Source of the DNA: UBA10438 sp044238605
GTDB taxonomy: Bacteria; Bacteroidota; Ignavibacteria; Kapaibacteriales; Kapaibacteriaceae
Assembly: GCA_044238605.1 (NCBI GenBank)
Contig: JBIICY010000002.1
Location: 310,001-374,000 of the forward strand
Reading direction: 5' to 3'
Length of the DNA: 64,000 nt
In this document: piece by piece, positions 52,409 through 60,822 of the stretch
How positions within the stretch are numbered: position 1 is the first letter of the stretch
Layout of the letters: the number at the start of each line of letters is the position of its first letter
Translations under genes and position numbers: made by a program
Notes under the pieces: generated by a model
What the model was told of the DNA's origin: nothing
Seen by the model: only the letters and a program-made list of their open reading frames with translations
Database searches by the model: none

Positions 52409-52936
52409 ATGAAACAAGTATTCTACCTCATTGCGGTCGTGTTTGTTACTGTGGTGGTAGCTACAGCACAAGACCGAACCATCACCGGTACAGTTACCGA
52501 TAATGATGGGTCAGCGGTTGCAGGTGCAATCGTAAAAGTTAAGGGAACAAAGACAGGAACGTACTCGCGTAGTAACGGCGGATACACCGTCAAAGCTGCT
52601 GAAGCACATGCTGCATTCGTTGCGGCAGTGAAAGCATCGCTTGCTCGCACTGGTGTGTCAGATGCAGATGCAACGGCATTCATGGCGCAGGCAAGTGTTG
52701 ATCCGGGAGCAACTGCTCTCACACTTGAGAACATCATGACGCAGAAATACGTGGCGATGTACACTCAGTGCGAGACCTGGACGGATTGGCGTCGCACCGG
52801 CTTCCCGGCTCTGACGGCCGTGCGCGGCAACGAGGTTCCACGACGCTTCCCCTATCCTCAGTCTGAACGATTGTACAACACCAGAAACATGCCTGCTGGT
52901 CTTACGATCTTCAGTCGCGTGTGGTGGGATAAGTAA
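52409..52936 (+). pseudogene. In-frame SusC-SusD fusion remnant (start of TonB-dependent receptor joined to end of SusD)
   Basis: 175 residues from ATG 52409. Residues 1-21 are a signal peptide. Residues ~22-62 (TITGTVTDNDGSAVAGAIVKV ... NGGYTVKA) are the carboxypeptidase-D-like plug-side domain that begins SusC receptors. From about residue 64 the text changes to the C-terminal part of a SusD/RagB lipoprotein: AEAHAAFVAAVKASL, ENIMTQKYVAMYTQCETWTDWRRTGFPAL, VPRRFPYPQSERLYNT. The remaining SusC barrel and most of SusD, normally about 4 kb, are missing between them. The frame is kept open, so a short exported protein could still be made. A heptad array starts 2 bases after the stop. Confidence 0.8.
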
Positions 52937-52938
52937 GT

Positions 52939-52973
52939 ACTCGCTGTTCGCTACTCGCTACTCGCTGTTCACT
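52939..52973. repeat. Heptad tandem repeat array C (RYTCGCT family)
   Basis: Plus-strand heptads ACTCGCT, GTTCGCT, ACTCGCT, ACTCGCT, GTTCACT run between the SusC/SusD remnant stop and the ferredoxin-NADP reductase stop (minus TAG, 52972-52974), which the array forms together with the next base. An AGCCCCTT octamer follows at 52975. Confidence 0.88.
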
Positions 52974-53991
52974 AAGCCCCTTGCACGCCCGTTACCGTCG
53001 TGTACTTGATAACGTGCTTCTTTTCAGGGTGCTGACGCTGGTACTCTACGTTCAATGCCACAGCAGCTTCGTGAAAGCCGCAGAGAATCAGCTTCAGCTT
53101 GTTCGGGTACTCAGAGATATCACCAACGGCATAGATGCCCTCTACACTCGTCTGGAACGTCAATGGATCAACGTTTACCGCGTTCTTGTCCAGCGAGAGC
53201 CCCCAGTTGGCAATTGGCCCAAGCTTTGGAGAAAGACCGAAGAGCGGCACAAAATGGTCAACGATAACTTCGCCCGTTGTTCCGTCGTTATGTGTGATCG
53301 TCACCTTTTCCAGGTTGCCATCGCCATGAAGCGCCGTCACCTGAGCATCGGTAATCATCCGGATCTTGCCAGCATCGGCAAGTGCCTGCGCCTTTGAAAC
53401 ACTGTCTGGTGCGGCACGAAACTGGGCACTGCGGTGGATCATGATCACTTCTGCAGCGATGTCTGCCAGGACGATCGTCCAGTCGAGAGCGGAGTCGCCC
53501 CCTCCCCCAATGATCACGCGCTTTCCGCGGTAGAATTCTGGGTCTTTAATGATGTACTCAACTCCCTTGTCTTCGAAGGAGGCAAGGTTCTCAATAACTG
53601 GTTTACGAGGTTCAAAACAGCCTAGCCCGCCTGCGAGGAATACCGTTTTGCCGTGAACAACCGTACCACGCGATGTCGTAAGGCGGAATGTTCCGTCTTC
53701 GAGCTTCTCAAGAGAATCTGCACGCTCGCCGAGTGTAAACTCCGGCTTGAACGGGGCTCCCTGCTGCAGAAGATTCTCAACTAGGTCTCCTGCGAGGACT
53801 GATGGAAATCCAGGGATATCGTAGATCGGCTTCTTTGGATAGATCTCAGCACACTGACCACCAGGCGTTGGCAGATAGTCAATAAGGTGACATTTCCACT
53901 TCAGTAGGCCGGCTTCGAAAACGGTGAAGAGTCCACATGGACCTGCCCCGATGATGATAACGTCTGTTTCGTGCTGTGCAGCTGTAGTCAT
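52972..53991 (-). CDS. Ferredoxin-NADP(+) reductase, thioredoxin-reductase-like type
   Basis: 339 residues. FAD site VIIGAGPCGLFTVFEAG at the N-terminus, NADPH site VIIGGGGDSALDWTIVL in the middle, C-terminal FAD contact YAVGDISEYPNKLKLI, and a C-terminal extension. The CxxC redox pair of true thioredoxin reductases is absent, as in the Chlorobium and Bacillus YumC FNRs. It passes electrons between ferredoxin and NADP. It converges on the SusC/SusD remnant across heptad array C. Confidence 0.9.
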   Translation of the reverse strand: MTTAAQHETDVIIIGAGPCGLFTVFEAGLLKWKCHLIDYLPTPGGQCAEIYPKKPIYDIPGFPSVLAGDLVENLLQQGAPFKPEFTLGERADSLEKLEDGTFRLTTSRGTVVHGKTVFLAGGLGCFEPRKPVIENLASFEDKGVEYIIKDPEFYRGKRVIIGGGGDSALDWTIVLADIAAEVIMIHRSAQFRAAPDSVSKAQALADAGKIRMITDAQVTALHGDGNLEKVTITHNDGTTGEVIVDHFVPLFGLSPKLGPIANWGLSLDKNAVNVDPLTFQTSVEGIYAVGDISEYPNKLKLILCGFHEAAVALNVEYQRQHPEKKHVIKYTTVTGVQGA

Positions 53992-54006
53992 TGTAGTCTC
54001 GTTGAG

Positions 54007-55062
54007 TTACGATTGTGTTGAATTCTGAGATAGTGGTGAAACGCGGTCCCGCGACTCGATTAGCCAGCAGATCCCGCCTCCTAGTAAGACAACTCCGTAG
54101 TTGACGAACCAAGAGATCATGCCGAACACCAATCCCTGCGTCATAGTTGCACCGCATACGGTAACAAGTGCGGCCTGCGCAGTGATCTGATAGATGCCCA
54201 ATGCTCCGGGAGTGGGGGCAACGGTAACGGCAATGCCGATAACGACAAGGATTATCGAGGCTTGAGCCAGTGTCACGGTATGAGCTACGTCATATGGCAT
54301 AGCCATGATCAGAAACCACGCCACAAAGCAATAGGTTGCCCATACGAGTGAGCTCTCGATAACAAGACGCACATACAACCTGGGTTCCTTGATAACGGCC
54401 AGTGCAGATGAGATCCGCGTAATGATCGATGATAGCTTGTTGCCAAGGGGCTTGTGGATGCGGCCTATGATGCGTTCAGCAAACGTCTGACCAATTGTAG
54501 TAAACACAAGCAGGGCAACCACGGCTAGGAGTGCCACAAGCATCACCGCAAGGTTCTGCAACACTGCTTCTGTCTGGATGGGTTGCCCGCCAGAGTTTGC
54601 CGAGTAATATCGAAAGATACCAGCAACAGTATCCCCTGCCAGAAGCACAACGAGAATAAGAGCCATCATGATCGAGACAACATCAAGGATACGCTCTATC
54701 AAGACTCCCCCTATGGCTTCTTCTGTTCGTATCGATTCACGACGAGCAAAAACAACTGGACGCACCACTTCGCCGGCACGCGGCAGGATGGTGTTGAAGG
54801 CATAGCCAATCATGACGGCGTTAAATGACGAGATAAAACGGATGTCTGGGTAGAGCGGACGCAGGATCGTGCGGTAGCGCTCAGCACGAATAACATGAGA
54901 CAGCATACTCACGATTATGCCAAGACCCACATACATCCAATGCAAGTTTCCGAAGTCCTGACCGATCAACGTCCACTCTTCTGACGTTATCCCTTTAAGC
55001 AGATACCACAAAGCAGCCGCCGTGATAATCACCGACACTGCATACGAAATCACTTTTTTCAT
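54007..55062 (-). CDS. Flippase-like membrane protein (lysylphosphatidylglycerol synthase TM / UPF0104 family)
   Basis: 351 residues, about eight membrane helices. Family motifs are LPRAGEVVRPVVFARRE in the first third and VAPTPGALGIYQITAQAAL towards the end. There is no aminoacyl-transferase domain, so it is the stand-alone membrane type, probably handling a lipid or polyprenyl substrate; identity unknown. The start overlaps the uvrA stop by 4 bases. Confidence 0.8.
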   Translation of the reverse strand: MKKVISYAVSVIITAAALWYLLKGITSEEWTLIGQDFGNLHWMYVGLGIIVSMLSHVIRAERYRTILRPLYPDIRFISSFNAVMIGYAFNTILPRAGEVVRPVVFARRESIRTEEAIGGVLIERILDVVSIMMALILVVLLAGDTVAGIFRYYSANSGGQPIQTEAVLQNLAVMLVALLAVVALLVFTTIGQTFAERIIGRIHKPLGNKLSSIITRISSALAVIKEPRLYVRLVIESSLVWATYCFVAWFLIMAMPYDVAHTVTLAQASIILVVIGIAVTVAPTPGALGIYQITAQAALVTVCGATMTQGLVFGMISWFVNYGVVLLGGGICWLIESRDRVSPLSQNSTQS

Positions 55063-57881
55063 TCAGCCTGCCTTTTCATGAAAGCACGCAGCGCATCAGC
55101 AGTATGCGATTTTGCACTGCGCGCAATGCCTTTGGGTGTACCTGCTGCCACTACCCTTCCGCCATCTGCACCAGCGTTTGGTCCGATGTCTATGATCCAG
55201 TCTCCCGAAGCAATGACGTGCATGTTGTGCTCGATGACGATTAAGGTATGACCATAGTCAACGAGTTTATCAAATGCACTAAGCAATGCAGCCACATCGT
55301 TTACGTGGAGTCCGGTAGTTGGTTCATCAAAGATGAACAGCATACCCTCTCCAGACCGATCGTCGAGGTGTCCTGCGAGTTTCACGCGCTGTGCTTCTCC
55401 ACCACTCAAGTGGGTCGATGGTTGTCCGATCTTGAGATAGCCGAGACCAACAGAGCGCAGGATATTGAGTTTGTTTACAATGCGAGGGTAGTCTTTAAAG
55501 TGCTCAACCCCTTCGTCAATGGTCATGTTCAGAACATCAACGATGGATTTTCCATTGTAGAGTATCGACTGTGCATCACGTTTGTACCGCGAACCATTGC
55601 ACGATTCGCATGGCAGTTCGATGTCGGGCAGGAATTGCATTTCGATCGATACCGTGCCAGCCCCTTCACACATCTCGCAACGTCCGCCGGCAACGTTAAA
55701 CGAGAAATGCCCGGCCTTCCAGCCAAGCTGCTTTGCACTCTGGGTAGATGCGAATACGTCGCGAATCAGATCAAAGACCTTGATGTACGTTGTGGGGGTT
55801 GACCGACTAGATCGCCCGATCGGACTCTGGTCGATCATCTCAATGCCGGTTACATGCTCTAGGCCGTCGATGCGGTCTACATGCCCGCTATCGCCAGAGT
55901 ATGCTCCAAACATGCGCTGGATGTTGCTGTAGATCACGTCGTGAACGAGAGAGCTCTTACCCGATCCCGAAACTCCGGTGATCACCGTCATCGTACCAAG
56001 CGGAATCGTTACGTTGTCGCCTTTCAGGTTGTGGATCAGGGGGCGATGCACAACGATTTTCTTTCCGTTCCCCTTTCGCGGAGTTGGCCGCGGTGTAATT
56101 GCCTTCTTCCCCTGCAGATATTCGGCTGTTAGCGAGGTACCGGAGGTTTCCATTTCTGTAAACGAACCGGAGAATACTACCTCCCCACCGTGCTCGCCAG
56201 CACGGGGTCCAATGTCGATGATATGGTCGGCTGTGCGCATCACATCCATGTCATGCTCGACAACAACGACGGTGTTGCCAAGCCCTCGCAGCTTGCGCAG
56301 CACGCCAAGCAGTCTATCGGTATCACGCGGATGAAGACCGATACTTGGTTCGTCGAGCACATACAACGTACCGACGAGTGCCGAACCCAAACTTGAGGCC
56401 AGATTGATTCGTTGCGACTCACCACCGGAGAGCGTGTGAGAAAGTCTGTCGAGCGTAAGATATTCGAGTCCGATCTCGCAGAGCAGTCCAAGCCTGCGAT
56501 GGATCTCGAGTAACACCTGCCCCACAATCGCTTCTTCATGCGGCGTTAGCTGTAGACGATGGAAATGCTCCCGAGCCTGTTCGAGCGTCATCTTCACAAC
56601 ATCTGCTATCCCTAAGCCCCCTACGAAGACTTGACGGGCAGCTGTTCGTAGTCGAGACCCTTCACACTTCTGACAGGTAGTGTAGCCGCGGTATCTGCTG
56701 AGCATCACACGATAATGTGTTTTGTAACTCTTTTCCTCGAGCATGCGGAAGAATCCCTCCACACCGATGTAAGACCCAACGCCCTTCATCACCATCTGCA
56801 GCTGGTCTGGCTCGAGATCCATAAACGGAATCTCTGTTGGAATTCCGTGTGTCTTTGCCTCGCTCATCAGATGCCTGAGGTGAATGCCAAAGGTCTCGCC
56901 GCGAAACGGGTGAAGAGCTCCGCGACGCAGGGAAAGCCCCTTATCAGGGACAACCAGGTTCATGTCGGTACCAACGCTGCGTCCAAAACCCTGACACGTG
57001 GGGCAGGCCCCAAATGGAGAGTTGAATGAGAACAACCGTGGCTCTGGTTCAACATAGACCGTCTGCGTGGTTGCACTTTCAAAGCGAGAGGAAAACAACA
57101 GGTCAGCTCCGGTGGTCATATTGCGTATTGCAATCCTACCACCACCACTTGCAAATGCCTGCTCGAGCGAGTCGGTTAGACGTGCTATGCTTTCGTCGTC
57201 TGTGCGGACAACAAGACGGTCTACAACCACATAAACCGGTGTGTTGTCTGCAGGCAGAGATTGGAGATCATCAATACTCTGGAGTTCGGTGGAATTTCCA
57301 AAAACAACACGCGAGAATCCACGGGCACGAAGTCCGTCTCGGACAATATCCAGTGAAGCATGGTCCTGCGGTAGCTCGAACATCACATAGATACGGGCCT
57401 CTGCATGCTTCCGCGTAAGCACCGTTGCGACGCTTTCTGCCGTGTCTTTACGTATTACTTCGCCAGTGTCCTTATCGATGACAATACCAATTCGGCCGTA
57501 CAAAAGCCGCAGGTAGTCGTAGACCTCTGTTGTAGTACCAACAGTTGACCGTGGATTCTTTGTAAAGGTCTGCTGCTGTATGGCAACCGCTGGAGGCAGA
57601 CCCGATATACTGTCTACGTCCGGCTTAGCCATTCTGTCGAGAAACTGCCGTGCATATGCGCTTAGCGATTCAACAAATCGGCGTTGTCCCTCTGCGTACA
57701 GTGTGTCAAAGGCAAGTGAGGATTTGCCGGACCCCGACGGACCCGTCACAACTGTGAGTGCATTGCGAGGAATGTCTACACTGATGTTCTTGAGATTGTT
57801 CGCGCGCGCCCCCCGAATTGAGATCGTTTTGCGGAAATCCGCGACAGACTCAGCAGAAGGTGGCGTTATTGGTTTGGACAC
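55059..57881 (-). CDS. uvrA: UvrABC excinuclease subunit A
   Basis: 940 residues from GTG 57879-57881 (reads MSKPITPPSAES...). An ATG pair at 57936-57941 would add 20 residues unlike UvrA and lies upstream of a promoter element at 57917-57924, so GTG is preferred, not certain. Two ABC ATPase modules are seen: TGPSGSGKSSLAFDTLYAE with LSGGESQRINLAS, and TGVSGSGKSSLVHDVIY with LSGGEAQRVKLAG; zinc modules CPTCQGF, CQKCEGS, CEMCEGAG and CESCNGSR. It finds DNA lesions and works with UvrB, and through Mfd during transcription. Confidence 0.95.
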   Translation of the reverse strand: MSKPITPPSAESVADFRKTISIRGARANNLKNISVDIPRNALTVVTGPSGSGKSSLAFDTLYAEGQRRFVESLSAYARQFLDRMAKPDVDSISGLPPAVAIQQQTFTKNPRSTVGTTTEVYDYLRLLYGRIGIVIDKDTGEVIRKDTAESVATVLTRKHAEARIYVMFELPQDHASLDIVRDGLRARGFSRVVFGNSTELQSIDDLQSLPADNTPVYVVVDRLVVRTDDESIARLTDSLEQAFASGGGRIAIRNMTTGADLLFSSRFESATTQTVYVEPEPRLFSFNSPFGACPTCQGFGRSVGTDMNLVVPDKGLSLRRGALHPFRGETFGIHLRHLMSEAKTHGIPTEIPFMDLEPDQLQMVMKGVGSYIGVEGFFRMLEEKSYKTHYRVMLSRYRGYTTCQKCEGSRLRTAARQVFVGGLGIADVVKMTLEQAREHFHRLQLTPHEEAIVGQVLLEIHRRLGLLCEIGLEYLTLDRLSHTLSGGESQRINLASSLGSALVGTLYVLDEPSIGLHPRDTDRLLGVLRKLRGLGNTVVVVEHDMDVMRTADHIIDIGPRAGEHGGEVVFSGSFTEMETSGTSLTAEYLQGKKAITPRPTPRKGNGKKIVVHRPLIHNLKGDNVTIPLGTMTVITGVSGSGKSSLVHDVIYSNIQRMFGAYSGDSGHVDRIDGLEHVTGIEMIDQSPIGRSSRSTPTTYIKVFDLIRDVFASTQSAKQLGWKAGHFSFNVAGGRCEMCEGAGTVSIEMQFLPDIELPCESCNGSRYKRDAQSILYNGKSIVDVLNMTIDEGVEHFKDYPRIVNKLNILRSVGLGYLKIGQPSTHLSGGEAQRVKLAGHLDDRSGEGMLFIFDEPTTGLHVNDVAALLSAFDKLVDYGHTLIVIEHNMHVIASGDWIIDIGPNAGADGGRVVAAGTPKGIARSAKSHTADALRAFMKRQAE

Positions 57882-57916
57882 AGGGGTAAGGGGCTCGTGG
57901 TAATCGACTAGAACGA

Positions 57917-57924
57917 CAAAATTA
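57917..57924 (-). promoter_or_regulatory. TAATTTTG -7 promoter element for uvrA
   Basis: Exact TAnnTTTG match on the minus strand, 35 bases upstream of the proposed GTG start and downstream of the ATG pair at 57936-57941. If used, those ATGs are not in the transcript. Confidence 0.4.
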
Positions 57925-57965
57925 CGGGAAAAACACATCATTTTGCCCTATTCATGGCACGGTAC

Positions 57966-57996
57966 TTGCTTCTGTGTTAATAAGTCAGTAATTTTA
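57966..57996 (+). promoter_or_regulatory. Candidate rpmB promoter
   Basis: TTG at 57966-57968, 20 bases, then TAATTTTA at 57989-57996, a 7/8 match in spacing typical of Bacteroidota -33/-7 promoters, 40 bases upstream of the L28 ATG. Confidence 0.4.
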
Positions 57997-58036
57997 TCGT
58001 CTTGCTTAACAACAATGTCTGGAATGGAGTCCAACA

Positions 58037-58258
58037 ATGGCTCGTCGATGTGAACTCACGGGTGTAGGTGTAATGTACGGCAATAACGTGTCGCACGCGA
58101 ACAATAAGACGCGTCGTCGCTTTATGCCGAACATCCAAAAGAAGCGTATTTGGGTACCTGAAGAAGGTCGCTGGGTAACTGTAAAGATTACCGCTAGCGC
58201 CCTCAAGACGCTCGATAAGATTGGCTATACAGCCATGAAGAAGCGCGCTGCAAAGTAA
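58037..58258 (+). CDS. rpmB: 50S ribosomal protein L28
   Basis: 73 residues. The N-terminus MARRCELTGVGVMYGNNVSHANNKTRRRF is the L28 signature; of the key residues Cys5, Gly9 and the KTRRRF core are present. It is monocistronic with its own promoter and terminator. L33, often next to L28, does not follow. Confidence 0.97.
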   Translation: MARRCELTGVGVMYGNNVSHANNKTRRRFMPNIQKKRIWVPEEGRWVTVKITASALKTLDKIGYTAMKKRAAK

Positions 58259-58280
58259 TTGTAGCTCGACATCACGTGAG

Positions 58281-58305
58281 AAAGGTCGCATTGCGGCCTT
58301 TTTTC
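58281..58305 (+). terminator. Rho-independent terminator of rpmB
   Basis: AAAGGTCGC pairs with GCGGCCTTT (one G-T pair) across a 3-base ATT loop, followed by a TTTTC run. 23 bases after the L28 stop. Confidence 0.85.
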
Positions 58306-58396
58306 GTTATTATTCAGTCATATCTGAATGACTTGTTCGTCTGCCTTCGGAATGACGTCTCACCACCTGCCTACATCCCCGACTGTGCGTGTGACC

Positions 58397-59956
58397 ATGC
58401 TGTTCATGGTCACGCTGTGTTCGTTGCCATTGCTACTGGCCCAGCCTCTGAACAGCGCCTCTCGGGCCCGTAAGGCCAAAGAGTTCTTCATCTCCGGCAC
58501 AACATTGCAAATCCAAGGGAACAGGCACGCCGAAGCCGTGATCGATTTTCAGCAGTCTCTGCGGTACGATAGTAGTGCGGTAACCCTTACCGCCATGGCC
58601 CGCAGCTATCGGGAGCTTAAGAAGCTAGACCTTGCCCTCGAGACCGTATCGTTGGCCCTTGAGCGCGACAAGACCTCTCGCGATGCTTGGGAGCTCCTCG
58701 CAGAAATCGAGATCATGCGCGGACGCTACGACGAGGGTCTGGCCGCCTACGAGCGCATCCTTGATCTGCAGCCAACCAAACGTCAGCTCTACACTCTTGC
58801 TCGGTTGTACGAGCCCCGTAACGCCAAACGTGCCATCGAGGTCTACGAACAAATCGTTGCCAATGCGCCAGACGTTATGATGTACATGCGCCTTAGCGAG
58901 CTGTATGAACGAACCAAGAATCCTCAAGAGCGTCTTCGCGTGTTGCAGCTTGCTGCAAAGCTTGCACCCAAAGATCCACAGATTGCTGCAGAGCAGTGCG
59001 AGATGTATGTAGACCAGGCACAGTTTGAAGAGCTGCGTGGGCTACTCAAAACATGGGATGGACGTCTCATGGAACAGGAACAGGCAACAGACGTCTGGCT
59101 TGTTGCTCTCTCACGTATCCTTGAAGATTCACTCGTGGTTGGATTGTACTCCTCCGAAGTCACCACGATTGTAGACCTTGCTCAAACAACTCTTCCGAGT
59201 GCTTGGCCGGTGATGATCGTTGCGGGAACGGTTAGTATGGCCGTGCAGGACACCGCGCGAGCAGCTACGTGTTTTACCACGGTAACTTCGACCGCACAAG
59301 TTATTCCCGAAGGATATCTCGAGATCGGACGTGTCTATGCGATGAAGGACATGCCGAAGCGCGCATTGGAGTTCCTGTCGATTGGACGCGTAGTGTTCCC
59401 TACGGACATTCGCTTTCCGATCATCATCAGTTCGCTGTATATGGATCAAGGCAACGACCGTCAGGCGATCAATGAACTCGAAGCGGCAACGATTCTAGAT
59501 TCCACAGTTGCAGATGTGTGGGTACAGCTTGGCATGCTCTATGACAGAAGCAAGCGCCTGCTGGAGTCCGACCAAGCATATGAACGCGCACTCGCGCTCG
59601 AACCGGCAAATGCGCTGGCCAATAACAACTATGCATACTCCCTCTCGCTGCGTCGTATCGAGCTGGATCGCGCCAAGAACATGGCGTTTACTGCCGTAAA
59701 TGCAGATAAGGCCAATGCTGCATTCCTCGATACGTATGCGTGGATCCTTTACCAGCAGGAAGACTATGAAGGGGCTCGCACGTACATTCTCAAGGCAATA
59801 CAATACGGCGGAAATGCCACGCATTATGAGCACTACGGCATGATCCTCAAGGCCATAGGTGAACGAAATGCATCCATCAAGGCGTTTGAGCGATCGTTGG
59901 AGCTCGACCCTTCCCGCTCGTGGGTTCGCGACGAACTGGAAGCACTTACAAAGTAA
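58397..59956 (+). CDS. Exported tetratricopeptide-repeat protein
   Basis: 519 residues from ATG 58397, which opens a signal peptide (MLFMVTLCSLPLLLAQ). At least ten TPR units, for example YDEGLAAYERILDLQPTKRQ, RLLESDQAYERALALEPANA and NASIKAFERSLELDPSRS, fill the chain. Probably a periplasmic or outer-membrane scaffold. It leads a plus-strand run with the HicB-like, membrane and CPBP genes. Confidence 0.82.
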   Translation: MLFMVTLCSLPLLLAQPLNSASRARKAKEFFISGTTLQIQGNRHAEAVIDFQQSLRYDSSAVTLTAMARSYRELKKLDLALETVSLALERDKTSRDAWELLAEIEIMRGRYDEGLAAYERILDLQPTKRQLYTLARLYEPRNAKRAIEVYEQIVANAPDVMMYMRLSELYERTKNPQERLRVLQLAAKLAPKDPQIAAEQCEMYVDQAQFEELRGLLKTWDGRLMEQEQATDVWLVALSRILEDSLVVGLYSSEVTTIVDLAQTTLPSAWPVMIVAGTVSMAVQDTARAATCFTTVTSTAQVIPEGYLEIGRVYAMKDMPKRALEFLSIGRVVFPTDIRFPIIISSLYMDQGNDRQAINELEAATILDSTVADVWVQLGMLYDRSKRLLESDQAYERALALEPANALANNNYAYSLSLRRIELDRAKNMAFTAVNADKANAAFLDTYAWILYQQEDYEGARTYILKAIQYGGNATHYEHYGMILKAIGERNASIKAFERSLELDPSRSWVRDELEALTK

Positions 59957-59979
59957 CTACTCAAGAACATGGTGTTGAC

Positions 59980-60180
59980 ATGAATAAACCACAAAGCACA
60001 GATCCGAATGACTACGAAGTACTGATCCGCCGCAGAGGCGAATCAGATTATGCTTCCTATTGTCCGCAACTTGCCCACATGATCAAGGGTCAGGCCCACG
60101 AAGAAGTCGAAGAAGCAATGAAGGCCTATGTCATGGCCTACATCGCCTCGCTCCCGCAGGTTGACGTTTCTGCTAACTGA
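59980..60180 (+). CDS. HicB-like small protein, no HicA partner
   Basis: 66 residues from ATG 59980, 23 bases after the TPR gene. YEVLIRRRGESDYASYCPQLA followed by EEVEEAMKAYVMAYIASL matches the partial-RNase-H fold of HicB-type antitoxins (Y-x-V-I ... YxAYxPELPG ... EALENA). No HicA toxin ORF is seen on either side, so it is a stand-alone member; the upstream in-frame start at 59920 overlaps the TPR gene and is rejected. Confidence 0.6.
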   Translation: MNKPQSTDPNDYEVLIRRRGESDYASYCPQLAHMIKGQAHEEVEEAMKAYVMAYIASLPQVDVSAN

Positions 60181-60195
60181 TCTTAAGCTGTCCCG

Positions 60196-60822
60196 ATGAG
60201 CAGCCCAACCCAAGAGCAGCAAGAGCGGTACCTTTCGACACGCCGTTGGGAAACGCGACTGATGGTCACGCTGATCGTGCTCATCGTCGTTGGTGCTGTT
60301 TGGTCGCTCATGCCCGCGCTGGTTCTGTCGTTCACGAACAAAGGAGATCTGCCGGTCTCATACCGAGCATATAGCACCGGATCGTTTGTTCTGTTTGTTG
60401 GTCTCAGTCTGTTTGCATCGATCCTGCGTACAAGATTTATGAATAACCTGCGCAGAGACTATGTCTTTGTAGAGGGGGTTAGCAGACTCGAACTTGTTGT
60501 GCCGTTTGCCTCCTTCGGTGCAATCACTGTTGGTCTGCTTAGTCGCTGGATGAAGCGCATGGGGTTCGGCACAGCCATGCGCATTGCCGTCCCGAGCGTA
60601 CTCTCATGGATGTTTCTGCTGCCGCTGACGGCATTTGCAGCCTCTACAGGCGGTGTCGATCCGGGGTTGGTCATCATGTCACTGCCCGTCGTATTCGTAC
60701 TCTGCATCATATCAGCATGCCTGTGCGTGGGCCGTGAAGACTGGACGTATATGCTTCCGATGATCATCGCCATGCTGATCGCACTTTCGAGCATCATTCT
60801 TTCGGTAGCACTCGACACATGA
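60196..60822 (+). CDS. Multi-pass membrane protein of unknown function
   Basis: 208 residues, about six membrane helices (near 23-45, 59-75, 95-112, 130-148, 155-177 and 185-205). No motif recognised. It overlaps the CPBP protease start by 4 bases, so a joint role is likely. Confidence 0.65.
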   Translation: MSSPTQEQQERYLSTRRWETRLMVTLIVLIVVGAVWSLMPALVLSFTNKGDLPVSYRAYSTGSFVLFVGLSLFASILRTRFMNNLRRDYVFVEGVSRLELVVPFASFGAITVGLLSRWMKRMGFGTAMRIAVPSVLSWMFLLPLTAFAASTGGVDPGLVIMSLPVVFVLCIISACLCVGREDWTYMLPMIIAMLIALSSIILSVALDT

